A stretch of 64,000 nucleotides of DNA from Leptospira chreensis (GTDB taxonomy: Bacteria > Spirochaetota > Leptospiria > Leptospirales > Leptospiraceae): contig NZ_JAFFPS010000071.1 in assembly GCF_016919165.1 (NCBI RefSeq), forward strand, positions 310,001 through 374,000, in the 5' to 3' direction. A program made the position numbers and the translations under genes. The notes under the pieces are model-generated. The model did not search any database. It was not told where the DNA came from and saw only the letters and a program-made list of their open reading frames with translations. Position 1 is the stretch's first letter, and each line of letters opens with the position of its first letter. Shown piece by piece: positions 25,109 to 34,714 of the stretch.

Positions 25109-26095
25109 TTACGTAGTTCCCGACATTACTTTAAGAATATAAAAGTATAAAGGAATTCCAACGATGATGTTGATAGGAAATACAATCGATAAAGCAACCG
25201 TTAAATAGATACTTGGGTTTGCTTCTGGAATGGATTCCTTCATAGCTGCTGGCACTGCAATGTAAGATGCTGAGGCACAGAGAACCACAAACATAAGGGC
25301 ATCACCAATCGGCATTTGTATGATTTTTGTGAGGAGGATGGAAATGACTACGTTGATCAACATAATGATGAGTGCCGATCCTACAAGAAAGAATCCCACC
25401 TTTTTCAATTCACGCATCTGTCTTGCTGCATCGATTCCTTTATCCAATAGAAAGAAGGTGAGTAGACCTTTAAAAATATCTTCTGTGAATGGTTTCGTTG
25501 TATTCCATCCAGACTCACCTGATAAATAACCAACAATCAGGGCTCCAATCAGAATATATACAGAAGAACTAAAGAAAGCTTCGTGAAGTAATTGTTTCCA
25601 CTGGATTTTTTCGTTTAGGTTTTCGTTACTTTTCTTTTTACCCAATCGATCAATGATCACAGCAAGAACGATAGCGGGTGATTCCATAAGAGCCATTCCT
25701 GCAACGATGAAACCTTGGTATTCATATCCATAACTATGTAAAAAAGCACCTGCAGTTACAAAGGTCACTGCACTAATGGATCCGAAACTTCCGGCAAGAG
25801 CTGCTGAATTTGCATGATCTAGTTTAGCTCTAAAGATAAAGTAAGAGTAGATCGGAACAAAACATGCCATAAACATACAAGCAATGAGTGTCATTAGATG
25901 TTCTTCTGCAAAAGGTGATTTGAAAAGTTCATGCCCTCCTTTGAAGCCGATAGAGAATAAAAGATACAAAGAAAGGAATTTGGAGACTCCCTCTGTAATT
26001 CGTAGGTCTGATTTGAAAAATACGACACCCATTCCTAAAAAGAAAAAAAGCACCGGTGGGTTGAGAATGTTGTTGAGTGCTGCGTGGAAATCCAT
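25109..26095 (-). CDS. sbtA: SbtA-type sodium-dependent bicarbonate transporter
   Basis: A 328-residue membrane protein with ten predicted helices. The N-terminus 'NPPVLFFFLGMGVVFFKSDL' and 'LYLLFSIGFKGGHEL' match SbtA, the sodium/bicarbonate symporter of cyanobacteria, found in many bacteria. Middle region 'ALAGSFGSISAVTFVTAG' and C-terminal 'SASYIAVPAAMKESIPEANP' are also typical. The start has a strong GGGGGG-type ribosome site. The adjacent SbtB-type regulator gene is absent. The gene diverges from a 7TM-AraC regulator, with an operator-like palindrome 39 bp upstream. Confidence 0.9.
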   Translation of the reverse strand: MDFHAALNNILNPPVLFFFLGMGVVFFKSDLRITEGVSKFLSLYLLFSIGFKGGHELFKSPFAEEHLMTLIACMFMACFVPIYSYFIFRAKLDHANSAALAGSFGSISAVTFVTAGAFLHSYGYEYQGFIVAGMALMESPAIVLAVIIDRLGKKKSNENLNEKIQWKQLLHEAFFSSSVYILIGALIVGYLSGESGWNTTKPFTEDIFKGLLTFFLLDKGIDAARQMRELKKVGFFLVGSALIIMLINVVISILLTKIIQMPIGDALMFVVLCASASYIAVPAAMKESIPEANPSIYLTVALSIVFPINIIVGIPLYFYILKVMSGTT

Positions 26096-26133
26096 AATTT
26101 CCCCCCTCTGGTTACCATCATTTTAGACACTCG

Positions 26134-26163
26134 TTTTGTCCAATATCATAAAATTGGACAAAA
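26134..26163. promoter_or_regulatory. 11-bp perfect inverted repeat between sbtA and the AraC-type regulator
   Basis: TTTTGTCCAAT (26134-26144) and ATTGGACAAAA (26153-26163) are exact inverted copies around 8 bp, centred in the 144-bp divergent region. It is probably a binding site for a regulator that controls sbtA and perhaps itself. The arms carry CCAA/TTGG cores, as often seen in dimer-binding sites. Confidence 0.7.
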
Positions 26164-26239
26164 AATATTGAGTTTCAAATTTCCATAAATCTCGAAATCG
26201 CTTCCTTGATCGCTGAATTTGCAAAGACTGGTGTTTGCG

Positions 26240-27793
26240 ATGAAACGAATGGCTAAAATCATGCTCCTATTGGCAATCCTTGCCGGTTTAGGTGGATGTT
26301 TATGGAAGCCTGAGAGTTTCTACGGCCGCAATATCAGCCAAAATGTCCAATTTTTGGTACCTCACCGGACAGAAATTCCAAAAACCTGTAGCCACGAATC
26401 TATCCAATCTTTGCGGAATTTTGTCTGGATGGACAACCGCAGTTCCGATTCCTTACGAGGAAAACGAGAATTAGGAGGGCAATGGGTTCGCGTTGAGATC
26501 AAAAACGACGTATCGGTAGATACTTATTTCAGCATTCTCATCCAATGGATTAATATTCCCTTTGTCGAACTTTGTTCGGAAGGTGAAAATGGGGAGGTCA
26601 CCACTTCTTATAGCGGATATGTTTGGGAAGATTGGATGGAAGTCCTTTCCCCTTTCCCACATTTTAATGTTACGCTGAGAGCCAACGAAAGTCGTTATTT
26701 TTATATTTATTTAGTTTCTAATGAAGATTTAAATTTCCCGATTCGGACCGTTTCCCATGCAAGTTATCGTTCCATCGTTTTGTTTCGATTTTTGACGTTT
26801 TTGTTTTTCACCATGATGGGAATTGTATCCTTTGGTTGGGCAATCTCTGAATATTTAAAATCAAAAGAAAGAGTCTATATTTCGATCTTAGTTCATTTTT
26901 TAATGTTTTTCCTTCTCGTGTATTCGGTGCACGGTAAGGAGATTGCCACTATATTCGGAAATTCGAATGATTTAGTTAGGCATTCCTATTATATCTTTTT
27001 ATCTATTAATCATTTTATATTTTTTCTGTATCTGGCATCTTTCGATCGTTTTGTGGGGAATCGTTTTTCAAATCAGATAGGGTTTTGGGTTTCTGGCTTT
27101 GCCGGGTTTCTTTATTTGTTAGTTCCTCTCTATCCGAGAGTGTATGAATTTAGAATCTTTCTAGTATTGTCTATATTTGGAACCGCTGCTTATCATTTAT
27201 TCAAAACTCATAATTCTTTATTCTCAAAAGAAGAAAGTGATGCGAGGACTTATGTATTTGGTTGGTTCTTTTTCCTTTTTTCCGTCTTCTTAAAGACATT
27301 GTTCCACTTTGATTTTTATCCTTACCAACCGTTTTTCATTTATGCTGCTGTATTCTATCTACCCTTTTTGACAGCGGGTTCTTTTTTGTTTTTGCGGAAT
27401 TATGAAAAACGAGACAAATCAAAAACCAGATTCAGATCTGTTACTACGAAATTAGATAAAACAGAATTTCGAAATAAACTGGAATCGTTGTTAGTTGCTG
27501 AAAAAATATATTTGGAACCGGATTGTAATGAAGAACTCATTGCTTCTAAAATGGGACTTTCTTACCACCAGTTAAGTGAGCTGATTAACTCAGAATACAA
27601 CTTCAACTTTCCATCTTTACTCAACCAATATAGAATTAAAGAAGCTATGGCAATTCTAAATGAACGGCCTGAACTGAATGTAGCTGAGGTTGGAAAACTT
27701 TCAGGATTTGGATCCAGGTCGGCGTTTTATTTGGAATTCAAAAAGCAGTCTGGAATCAATCCAAATCAATTTCGGAAAAATAGAAACATATAA
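26240..27793 (+). CDS. 7TMR-DISM sensor fused to AraC DNA-binding domain
   Basis: The start is set at ATG 26240 (517 residues); an upstream TTG at 26219 is less likely. The N-terminus has a lipoprotein-like signal ('ILAGLGGC'). Residues about 50-165 form the periplasmic DISM-type ligand domain, then seven membrane helices (about 175-385) and an AraC-type helix-turn-helix at the end ('LIASKMGLSYHQLSELINSE', 'VAEVGKLSGFGSRSAFYLEF', 'GINPNQFRKN'). Such proteins sense a small molecule outside and bind DNA in the cell, without a separate kinase. It lies between sbtA and the sulP gene and is the obvious candidate regulator for them; the ligand is unknown. Confidence 0.88.
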   Translation: MKRMAKIMLLLAILAGLGGCLWKPESFYGRNISQNVQFLVPHRTEIPKTCSHESIQSLRNFVWMDNRSSDSLRGKRELGGQWVRVEIKNDVSVDTYFSILIQWINIPFVELCSEGENGEVTTSYSGYVWEDWMEVLSPFPHFNVTLRANESRYFYIYLVSNEDLNFPIRTVSHASYRSIVLFRFLTFLFFTMMGIVSFGWAISEYLKSKERVYISILVHFLMFFLLVYSVHGKEIATIFGNSNDLVRHSYYIFLSINHFIFFLYLASFDRFVGNRFSNQIGFWVSGFAGFLYLLVPLYPRVYEFRIFLVLSIFGTAAYHLFKTHNSLFSKEESDARTYVFGWFFFLFSVFLKTLFHFDFYPYQPFFIYAAVFYLPFLTAGSFLFLRNYEKRDKSKTRFRSVTTKLDKTEFRNKLESLLVAEKIYLEPDCNEELIASKMGLSYHQLSELINSEYNFNFPSLLNQYRIKEAMAILNERPELNVAEVGKLSGFGSRSAFYLEFKKQSGINPNQFRKNRNI

Positions 27794-27831
27794 ATATACA
27801 GATAGTTAATTAGATAAAGAGGATGTTCCCT

Positions 27832-29442
27832 ATGGGCAGTAAAGACAACGTAAAAGATTGGTTACCTGGGTTAAAGGAAAATTGGCGATCAGACATTTTG
27901 TCTGGTTTTATTGTGTTTCTCATTGCGTTGCCTCTTTGTTTGGGCATCTCACTGGCTTCAGGGGCTCCGCCGATGGCTGGAATTTTTTCCGGGATTGTTG
28001 GTGGAATCATCGTTTCTTTGTTAAGCGGATCTCACCTAACAATTAATGGACCAGCAGCAGGACTCATCGCTGTGGTTCTCAATTCGATTATGGTACTTGG
28101 TGGTGGGGATGCCAAACTTGGTTTTGAGCTGACCCTTGCGGCCATTGTGATCGCAGGTGCCATTCAAATAGCCCTCGGATTTGTGAAGGCAGGAAATTTA
28201 ACCGTTTATTTTCCCATCTCTGTTGTACATGGAATGATGGCAGCGATTGGAATTATCATTATTTCCAAACAGTTTTATGTAGCACTGGGAATCACTCCTA
28301 AGGCCAAAACGATCGGTGGATTACTTTTAGAAATTCCATTTAGTTTTTCGTTTGTGAATCCGGAAGTGGCCATCATCGGGATCTCGGCGATTGTTATCAT
28401 TGCCATCTTAGCAAAAATTAAAAACCCTCTCATTAAAAAACTACCAGCACCACTCGTAGCTGTGTTAGTTGGTATTATTCTTGGAGTGGTTTTTGATTTA
28501 GCAGATGAACATTCCTATACATTGCTCGATCAAACATATAAAATTGGCCCCGAAAAATTAGTAAACTTACCCGCTCATATTTATGATGGGATTACTTTTC
28601 CTAACTTCTCCCGATGGAAGGACGGAATCTTTTGGGTGATGGTCATCACGATTGCTTTGATTGCAAGTATCGAATCTTTGTTAACGGCGACGGCTGTTGA
28701 TAACACAGATCCGTACCGCCGTAAATCCAATATGGATCGTGAATTGGTAGCAAAAGGTGCCGGTAACTTTTTTCTCGGATGGATTGGAGGTTTACCTATC
28801 ATCGCAGAGGTGGTTCGTTCTTCAGCCAATATGGAAAATGGTGCCAAAACTCGATGGTCCAATTTCTTTCATGGACTCTTTTTACTCTTTTTCATTTTAC
28901 TTTTGCCTGGATTGATTCATAGGATTCCTCTCGCGTCACTTGCCGGGATTTTGATTATGGTGGGGATTCGATTGGCTTCTCCTCATGTTTTCAAAGAAAC
29001 TTATGAAAAAGGTTGGGACCAAATCGTTATCTTTTCAGTGACTGTGATACTTACGATCGTAGAAGATCTGCTAGTTGGTGTTTTCTGTGGTATAGTCACT
29101 GCGATTTTGATTCAAATTTATTTTGGAGTTCCTCTTCGATACATCTTTGTTGCCGATATCACTGTAAAGTCTGAAAACAAAGTCCATGAATTGTATGTAA
29201 AACATGCTTTGTTATTTTCAAACATGATTTCATTGAAATTAATTTTCAGAAAAATTGCTCCAGGCGAGCGAGTGGATCTTAAGTTTGACAAGAACGTCAA
29301 AATGATTGGGTTTTCGGCCATTGAATTTTTGCAAAGTTTCAAGCGGGACTATGAGGAACGAGGTGGGGTCGTGAATTTGATTGGTTTTGAAGATTTAAAA
29401 CCAATCTCAGCCTACTATGGAGCGACTCGAATCCACAAGTAG
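27832..29442 (+). CDS. SulP-family anion transporter
   Basis: Start at ATG 27832, which has GAGG nine bases before it; the upstream ATG at 27823 leaves no room. The 536-residue protein has about 11-12 helices and the SulP pattern: 'LPGLKENWRSDILSGFIVFL' broken at 20, 'ALPLCLGISLASGAPPMAG', 'LSGSHLTINGPAAGL', and a C-terminal extension of about 100 residues where a STAS domain would be expected but is only partly recognisable. SulP proteins carry sulfate, bicarbonate or other anions, and next to sbtA and the DISM-AraC gene bicarbonate is the more likely cargo. The next gene begins after a strong hairpin. Confidence 0.87.
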   Translation: MGSKDNVKDWLPGLKENWRSDILSGFIVFLIALPLCLGISLASGAPPMAGIFSGIVGGIIVSLLSGSHLTINGPAAGLIAVVLNSIMVLGGGDAKLGFELTLAAIVIAGAIQIALGFVKAGNLTVYFPISVVHGMMAAIGIIIISKQFYVALGITPKAKTIGGLLLEIPFSFSFVNPEVAIIGISAIVIIAILAKIKNPLIKKLPAPLVAVLVGIILGVVFDLADEHSYTLLDQTYKIGPEKLVNLPAHIYDGITFPNFSRWKDGIFWVMVITIALIASIESLLTATAVDNTDPYRRKSNMDRELVAKGAGNFFLGWIGGLPIIAEVVRSSANMENGAKTRWSNFFHGLFLLFFILLLPGLIHRIPLASLAGILIMVGIRLASPHVFKETYEKGWDQIVIFSVTVILTIVEDLLVGVFCGIVTAILIQIYFGVPLRYIFVADITVKSENKVHELYVKHALLFSNMISLKLIFRKIAPGERVDLKFDKNVKMIGFSAIEFLQSFKRDYEERGGVVNLIGFEDLKPISAYYGATRIHK

Positions 29443-29474
29443 TCGATAAAAAAATTCTTGTAACTGAGTGTTTT

Positions 29475-29511
29475 AAAATCAATATCCTTGTATGCAAAGG
29501 ATATTGATTTT
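29475..29511 (+). terminator. Strong hairpin with U-run; the next start codon is in the loop
   Basis: AAAATCAATATCCTT (29475-29489) and AAGGATATTGATTTT (29497-29511) are exact inverted copies with a 7-base loop, followed by T residues. The stem is long enough for an intrinsic terminator of the SulP gene. The ATG of the next gene (29492) lies inside the loop and its first codons form the right arm. Confidence 0.7.
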
Positions 29512-30424
29512 TTCCCTTCTTTTTCTCCTTCCCATTTTTATCCAAGCAAAAGATGTCCCCACTTTAAAAGCTCGAGTGATGGATGAAACCTGGACTTTGA
29601 ATGCTGGTTTCGTTTCTGCCCTGGAGAAACAACTTAAAGACCATGAAAATCGAACCAGCAACCAAGTTGTTGTCTTTGTGGTTTCTTCCTTAGAGGGAGA
29701 GGTCCTGGAAGAATATTCGCTTAGGGTTGCTGAAACTTGGAAACTAGGGCAAAAGAAAAAAGACAATGGGGTTTTGTTACTCATTGCTTTGGATGATAGG
29801 AAGTTGCGAATCGAAGTTGGGTATGGACTCGAGGGAAGTTTAACGGATGTTCTCTGCCATCATATCATAGATGAGGAAATTAAACCTTTTTTTAAAAAGG
29901 GAGATTACGAGTCCGGAATTCAAAATGGGGTGAATGCAATCCTCGGTGGAATCGATGGTTCCTATACGGCTCCCCTGCCGGAAGATTTTTCTCATTTAGG
30001 TCCATTATCCTTTTTGGGTGAACTATCCGCGGGCCAAGAAGAGATCCCTATACCAATTAAAATTTTTGTCACCGTTTTTGTTTTGTTTGTACTCGGAATT
30101 TTTACTTATGTGGCCGCTAACACACCGTATATTGGTTGGTTTCTCTATTTCTTTTTATTTCCTTTTTGGAGTTTGTTTCCCACTGCCATCTATGGGGCCA
30201 ATATCGGAGCTTCTATATTTTTAATTTATGCTATTGGAGTTGGGATCTATAAACTCTATCATTTGTTAACTCCACATGGACGGAAGCGGATGAAGAAAGG
30301 GAGTTTTGGGGGATCATTTGGAAGTTCTAGTGGTGGTTGGTCCAGCAGTGGGAGCTCTCGTTCCGGTGGATTTAGTGGCGGTGGTGGAAGTTTTGGAGGC
30401 GGAGGTAGTTCTGGAAGTTGGTAA
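29492..30424 (+). CDS. TPM-domain exported membrane protein
   Basis: A 310-residue protein with a signal peptide ('ILIFSLLFLLPIFIQA'), a TPM domain (about 30-155: 'TSNQVVVFVVSSLEGEVLEEY', 'KKDNGVLLLIALDDRKLRIE', 'GYGLEGSLTDVL'), two membrane segments at about 188-230 and 240-260, and a C-terminal tail of glycine and serine repeats (about 265-310). TPM proteins are often called YgcG or 'beta-propeller/methanol dehydrogenase' in annotation; their function is unclear, with proposals in membrane quality control. It lacks an obvious ribosome site because its start is in the loop of a hairpin. Confidence 0.85.
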   Translation: MQRILIFSLLFLLPIFIQAKDVPTLKARVMDETWTLNAGFVSALEKQLKDHENRTSNQVVVFVVSSLEGEVLEEYSLRVAETWKLGQKKKDNGVLLLIALDDRKLRIEVGYGLEGSLTDVLCHHIIDEEIKPFFKKGDYESGIQNGVNAILGGIDGSYTAPLPEDFSHLGPLSFLGELSAGQEEIPIPIKIFVTVFVLFVLGIFTYVAANTPYIGWFLYFFLFPFWSLFPTAIYGANIGASIFLIYAIGVGIYKLYHLLTPHGRKRMKKGSFGGSFGSSSGGWSSSGSSRSGGFSGGGGSFGGGGSSGSW

Positions 30425-30484
30425 ATTTTTTCAAAAATTTCCAATCTTCGGAACTTTTCTGATCAAACTTAGGTTTAGTATATA

Positions 30485-31831
30485 GTGAAGTTGAGTAGAA
30501 TTATAATAGTTCCTTTAGCGGTTTCCGGTTTCGTCACTTTGAGCGCAAAACCGATCCAGGTGAAAGAACTCTGGCAAACTGCCTTACAATCCAATCCCGA
30601 ATTTTTATCGGCGAAAGCAGATTACGACAAAGCCTTTTTTGAAAATGAAAAAAGTTATGCTGGGTATTTGCCGACAGTCAATGTGCTTGCTTCGGCAAGA
30701 CAGTCGTCTGCAAACTTTAGTGGTTCGGGTACTGTGAATGATCCTTTGATCAATGGGGCCAACGCAGGTTCGAATACAACACAAACATCCAGTTCGGGAG
30801 AGTCTCGGCCGACAGCAGTCAATCGTTATTCCGTGGGACTTAGTACAAACCAAAACTTGTTTGCTGGATTTCGAGATAAAAGTGGGATCGATAAAACAGA
30901 AGCTTTACTCCAGGCAGCAAAACAAACGTTACATGATTCTCGCTTGAAGGTTTGTTTTGAATTGAAGTCTGGATATGCACAGATGTTGTATGCAAAAGAA
31001 CTCCACCAACTTTCCGAAAAAATCAAGGAGAGACGGACCAAAAATCGTGATTTAGTGAAACTTCGTTATGAAGTGGGGCGGGAACACAAAGGTAGTTTTT
31101 TACTGAGTGAATCCTTTGTGAAACAATCAGAGTTTGAAGTCTCTTCTGCATTTCGACTTTTTGAAAGTAACCTGAATGAAGTAGAGAGAGTGATTGCCAA
31201 TCATTTGGACATCAATATCAATTCAGAGTTTGCGTATGAACCAGTTCTAGAGAAGAAATATTCGGAAAAAGAAAAAGAATCACTTTTGGAATCACATCCA
31301 TCCGTCATGGCAGAACAGTCCAAAGTAAGAGCGGCTCAGGCCAATATTGGTGTGGCAGAAGCAGGGTTTTATCCTGACTTAAATTTAAGTGCCACTATGA
31401 CGAGACAAGATGATGTTTGGTTGCCAAAACCAAGAAATTATAGTTTTGGATTGAATTTAACCTATCCATTGTTTAATGGCGGTCGAGATTATTATAATGT
31501 AAAGATTGCCAAAACAGAATATGAAAAATCCATCCATACGCGAGATTCAAAAAGAAATTCCCTTTCGTTTTCTTTGGAGCAGTCCCATTTAAATTTTAAA
31601 AATGCTTCGGAACAATTAGTCGTGTTAACAGAATTTTATAAGGCATCGGAGATTCGTGCAATGATTGCAAGGTCACAATACTCCAATGGACTAATTAGTT
31701 TTGAAAATTGGGACATTATCGAAAACGATTTAATCAATCGTGAAAAAAATCATTTGTTGGGTAAAAGGGACCTGAGTTTGGCAGAAGCTACTTATTTGCG
31801 AAATTTAGGAAAGTGTTTTGATGAAGATTAA
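30485..31831 (+). CDS. TolC-family outer-membrane efflux channel
   Basis: A 448-residue TolC-like protein beginning at a GTG with a signal peptide ('VPLAVSGFVTLSA'). Characteristic segments are the coiled-coil repeat units around 'ELWQTALQSNPEFLSAKADY' and 'NIGVAEAGFYPDLNLSATMT', repeated twice as expected for the two halves of a TolC barrel. It is the first gene of a three-part exporter operon; its stop overlaps the adaptor start by 11 bp. The substrate is not shown by the sequence. Confidence 0.88.
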   Translation: MKLSRIIIVPLAVSGFVTLSAKPIQVKELWQTALQSNPEFLSAKADYDKAFFENEKSYAGYLPTVNVLASARQSSANFSGSGTVNDPLINGANAGSNTTQTSSSGESRPTAVNRYSVGLSTNQNLFAGFRDKSGIDKTEALLQAAKQTLHDSRLKVCFELKSGYAQMLYAKELHQLSEKIKERRTKNRDLVKLRYEVGREHKGSFLLSESFVKQSEFEVSSAFRLFESNLNEVERVIANHLDININSEFAYEPVLEKKYSEKEKESLLESHPSVMAEQSKVRAAQANIGVAEAGFYPDLNLSATMTRQDDVWLPKPRNYSFGLNLTYPLFNGGRDYYNVKIAKTEYEKSIHTRDSKRNSLSFSLEQSHLNFKNASEQLVVLTEFYKASEIRAMIARSQYSNGLISFENWDIIENDLINREKNHLLGKRDLSLAEATYLRNLGKCFDED

Positions 31832-32765
31832 ATTTGTATTCATTTCCATTGTTGTTATTATTATTTCTGTAACGGTTTATCTATTTGGTTTCGGTAAATC
31901 AAAATCAAATACCAAACTGGAATCTTCGAAAGTATTTCGTGGAGATTTGATTGTTACGGTTCGAGCCACAGGAACTGCCATCCCGAAAAACCGATTGGAA
32001 ATCAAACCTCCGATTGCGGGACGAGTGGAATCGATTCTCGTGAATGAAGGGAATCATGTGGGTCGTGGGAAAATCATTGCTTGGATGAGTTCTACAGAGA
32101 GAGCTGCACTTCTCGATGCGGCAAGAGCCAAAGGAGAAGATGAATTAAAAAAATGGGAAGATTTTTATAAACCTACGCCTGTAATTTCGCCTTTACGTGG
32201 TTTGGTGATTGCATCAAACATTAGTCCTGGACAAACCGTCACACAACAAGACATCCTTTATGTACTTTCTGATAATTTAATGATTCAGGCAAAAGTAGAC
32301 GAAACGGATCTATCAAAAATAAAAATAGGCCAGACTGCCAATGTCATTGTTGATTCTTATTCAAACACTCCCATCCAAGCGAAGGTGACTCATATTGGAT
32401 ACGAAGCGGTGACAGAAAACAATGTAACCATGTACAATGTTGATTTGGAATTAAAAACCATCCCCGAATATTTGAGAAGTGGGATGTCGATTACCATAGA
32501 CTTTATCCTTTCCGAAGAGAGGGATGTGTTACTCCTTCCCAATGAGTTTGTCAAAGGTGGGTCTGGGAAAGGAAAGGTTACAAAAAAGATTGATGGTGAA
32601 CTTGTGGAAACGGTAGTGAACATCGGAAGTTCTGATGAACAAAATACGGCAGTGCTTTCAGGTCTTACGGAAAATGAAATTGTGTATCGAAAGAAAAAAG
32701 TCCAAGAAGAGAAAAAGTCAAGTAGTGGCGGTCCGTTCTCTTCACCAAAGATACCAAAGAGATAG
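31821..32765 (+). CDS. HlyD/MacA-type periplasmic adaptor
   Basis: Start set at ATG 31821 (314 residues). One N-terminal membrane helix (about 4-22) is followed by the lipoyl-type domain ('IKPPIAGRVESILVNEGNHV') and its return ('VISPLRGLVIASNISPGQTV'), with only a short linker between, so the coiled-coil hairpin is very short. After that come the beta-barrel and membrane-proximal parts. A serine-glycine-proline C-terminus ends the protein. It links the TolC channel and the MacB-type transporter in the same operon. Confidence 0.87.
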   Translation: MKIKFVFISIVVIIISVTVYLFGFGKSKSNTKLESSKVFRGDLIVTVRATGTAIPKNRLEIKPPIAGRVESILVNEGNHVGRGKIIAWMSSTERAALLDAARAKGEDELKKWEDFYKPTPVISPLRGLVIASNISPGQTVTQQDILYVLSDNLMIQAKVDETDLSKIKIGQTANVIVDSYSNTPIQAKVTHIGYEAVTENNVTMYNVDLELKTIPEYLRSGMSITIDFILSEERDVLLLPNEFVKGGSGKGKVTKKIDGELVETVVNIGSSDEQNTAVLSGLTENEIVYRKKKVQEEKKSSSGGPFSSPKIPKR

Positions 32766-32767
32766 TA

Positions 32768-34714
32768 TTGTTAGCAATTGAGATTCATAACCTAAACAAA
32801 TCCTATACGATAGGAAAGTCGAAATTCCCAGTTCTTGCTGGGATCAATTTAAAGATCGCACAAGGTGAGTTTGTCGCCATAATGGGCCCTTCTGGATCCG
32901 GTAAATCCACGTTATTACAAGTGATGGGACTTCTCGATCATGTGGATTCGGGCACCTATACATTGTTTGGTCGTAGAGTAGATGGGGAGTCCTCTGATTT
33001 GTTATCCGATGTACGGGGGAGCCTCATCGGTTTTGTTTTTCAACAATTTCATTTATTATCTAAATCCAATGCATCTCAAAATGTGAGTTTGCCATCGTTA
33101 TATACAAATGTAGATCATACTGAGGAAAGGGCTGTAGAACAGTTACAAAAAGTCGGATTGGAAAATCGAGTGCATCACACTCCGAATGAACTCTCCGGTG
33201 GACAACAACAACGAGTAGCCATTGCGCGTGCCTTACTTGTTGATCCGCCCATCATCTTTGCCGATGAACCCACGGGAAACCTAGATTCCAAAAGTAAAAT
33301 TGAAATCATGTTGGAATTACAACGCCTTCATGAAGAAGGAAAAACCATTGTGATGGTCACTCATGAACCAGAGATGGCAGAGTATTGTGATCGAATCATC
33401 CATGTGAGTGATGGACGGATTGTATCTGATGAAGGAAAAAAGAAAAAGAAAGATTCTAATCTTTTACCAAAAACAAATCTAAATCGGAAATCAGGTTGGC
33501 CCCTTTTCCAAGGAATCTTCTTACAATCATTGTTTTCCTTATCCTCCAATCGTTTGCGTACCTTTTTATCGGCTCTTGGAATTCTATTTGGTGTTGTTTG
33601 TGTGATCTCAGTGATGGCACTAGGAGAAGGGGCGAAAAAATCAGTGGAAGAACAATTTTCTTCGTTAGGTGCTAACTTAGTCATTGTTCGTACGGGAGGG
33701 ATGAGGAGTGGAGGTGTATCCTTAGAAGCAGGAACCGTCAACCGGTTGGATGTTTTTGATGTGGGGGCCGTTGCTAAAAAATTTTCAGAAGTAAAACAAA
33801 TCTCCGCTGTTGTGAACGGAAGAGGGCAACTAGTTTTTGGAAATCGGAACTGGAATAGTTATATTACAGGAGCAAGTCCCAACTATGAAACCCTGCGCAA
33901 TTTAGAACCATTAGAAGGTAGATTTTTTACAGAAGAAGAAAACCAAAAAAGAGCTCTTGTTTGTCTTGTAGGAAACACGGTGGTCAGAGAACTCTATGAA
34001 GGAAAAAATCCTGTTGGTACTTATTTAAAAGTAAATCGGATTTTGTTTCGAGTCATTGGCCTCCTGCCTGAAAAAGGAAGTGCGGGATTTCGTGATCAGG
34101 ACGATGTGGTTTTGATTCCACTAAACACTGCTATGCGAAGATTATTAAATAAAGATGCCGTTGATAGTTTGGAAATGGAATTGGAGAAAATCGAATCTTC
34201 CGAAGAATTCACAACTTCTTTAAAACGATTTTTACATGAAAGGCACGGAACCAATGAATCTATGGGAAATCTTTACCAAGTGATGAATATGGCCGACATC
34301 CAATCTGCAGTTTCTGAAACCAACCAAACCATGACCACTCTTCTCATTGCCCTTGCCACGGTTTCTCTCATGGTAGGTGGGATTGGAATTATGAATATTA
34401 TGTTAGTGTCTGTAAAAGAAAGAACAAAAGAAATCGGTCTCAGAAAAGCTCTCGGGGCGAGAGAGTCCGACATTCGGATGCAGTTTTTAATTGAATCTAC
34501 CTTAACGAGTTTGACCGGCGGGATCGTAGGCCTTGTTTTTGGAATCCTAGCCGTATTATTTTTACAAGAATACTTTGGTTGGACGATTGTTTTGTCCTTT
34601 CCTTCTATTGGATTTGCATTTCTCTTTTCCATATCGATTGGAATTTTGTTTGGTTGGTGGCCCTCGGAGTATGCTGCCAAATTGAGTCCGATCGTTGCAT
34701 TACGATCTGAATGA
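32768..34714 (+). CDS. macB: MacB-type ABC transporter, fused ATPase and permease
   Basis: A 648-residue protein (the same length as the E. coli MacB) starting at a TTG. Residues 1-230 are the ABC ATPase: Walker A '[11 protein letters not shown]', signature '[16 protein letters not shown]', Walker B '[13 protein letters not shown]' and '[13 protein letters not shown]'. Residues about 265-648 form the permease: one helix, a large periplasmic domain (about 300-515) and three helices at the end ('[20 protein letters not shown]', 'RKALGA'). The order and the adaptor and TolC gene upstream show a tripartite efflux or lipoprotein/peptide export pump. The substrate is unknown. Confidence 0.92.
   Translation: MLAIEIHNLNKSYTIGKSKFPVLAGINLKIAQGEFVAIMGPSGSGKSTLLQVMGLLDHVDSGTYTLFGRRVDGESSDLLSDVRGSLIGFVFQQFHLLSKSNASQNVSLPSLYTNVDHTEERAVEQLQKVGLENRVHHTPNELSGGQQQRVAIARALLVDPPIIFADEPTGNLDSKSKIEIMLELQRLHEEGKTIVMVTHEPEMAEYCDRIIHVSDGRIVSDEGKKKKKDSNLLPKTNLNRKSGWPLFQGIFLQSLFSLSSNRLRTFLSALGILFGVVCVISVMALGEGAKKSVEEQFSSLGANLVIVRTGGMRSGGVSLEAGTVNRLDVFDVGAVAKKFSEVKQISAVVNGRGQLVFGNRNWNSYITGASPNYETLRNLEPLEGRFFTEEENQKRALVCLVGNTVVRELYEGKNPVGTYLKVNRILFRVIGLLPEKGSAGFRDQDDVVLIPLNTAMRRLLNKDAVDSLEMELEKIESSEEFTTSLKRFLHERHGTNESMGNLYQVMNMADIQSAVSETNQTMTTLLIALATVSLMVGGIGIMNIMLVSVKERTKEIGLRKALGARESDIRMQFLIESTLTSLTGGIVGLVFGILAVLFLQEYFGWTIVLSFPSIGFAFLFSISIGILFGWWPSEYAAKLSPIVALRSE

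Noticed and set aside
27832..29442. Sulfate permease assignment for the SulP gene
   Set aside because: No sulfate-assimilation gene is near; the neighbours favour bicarbonate. The cargo is left open.
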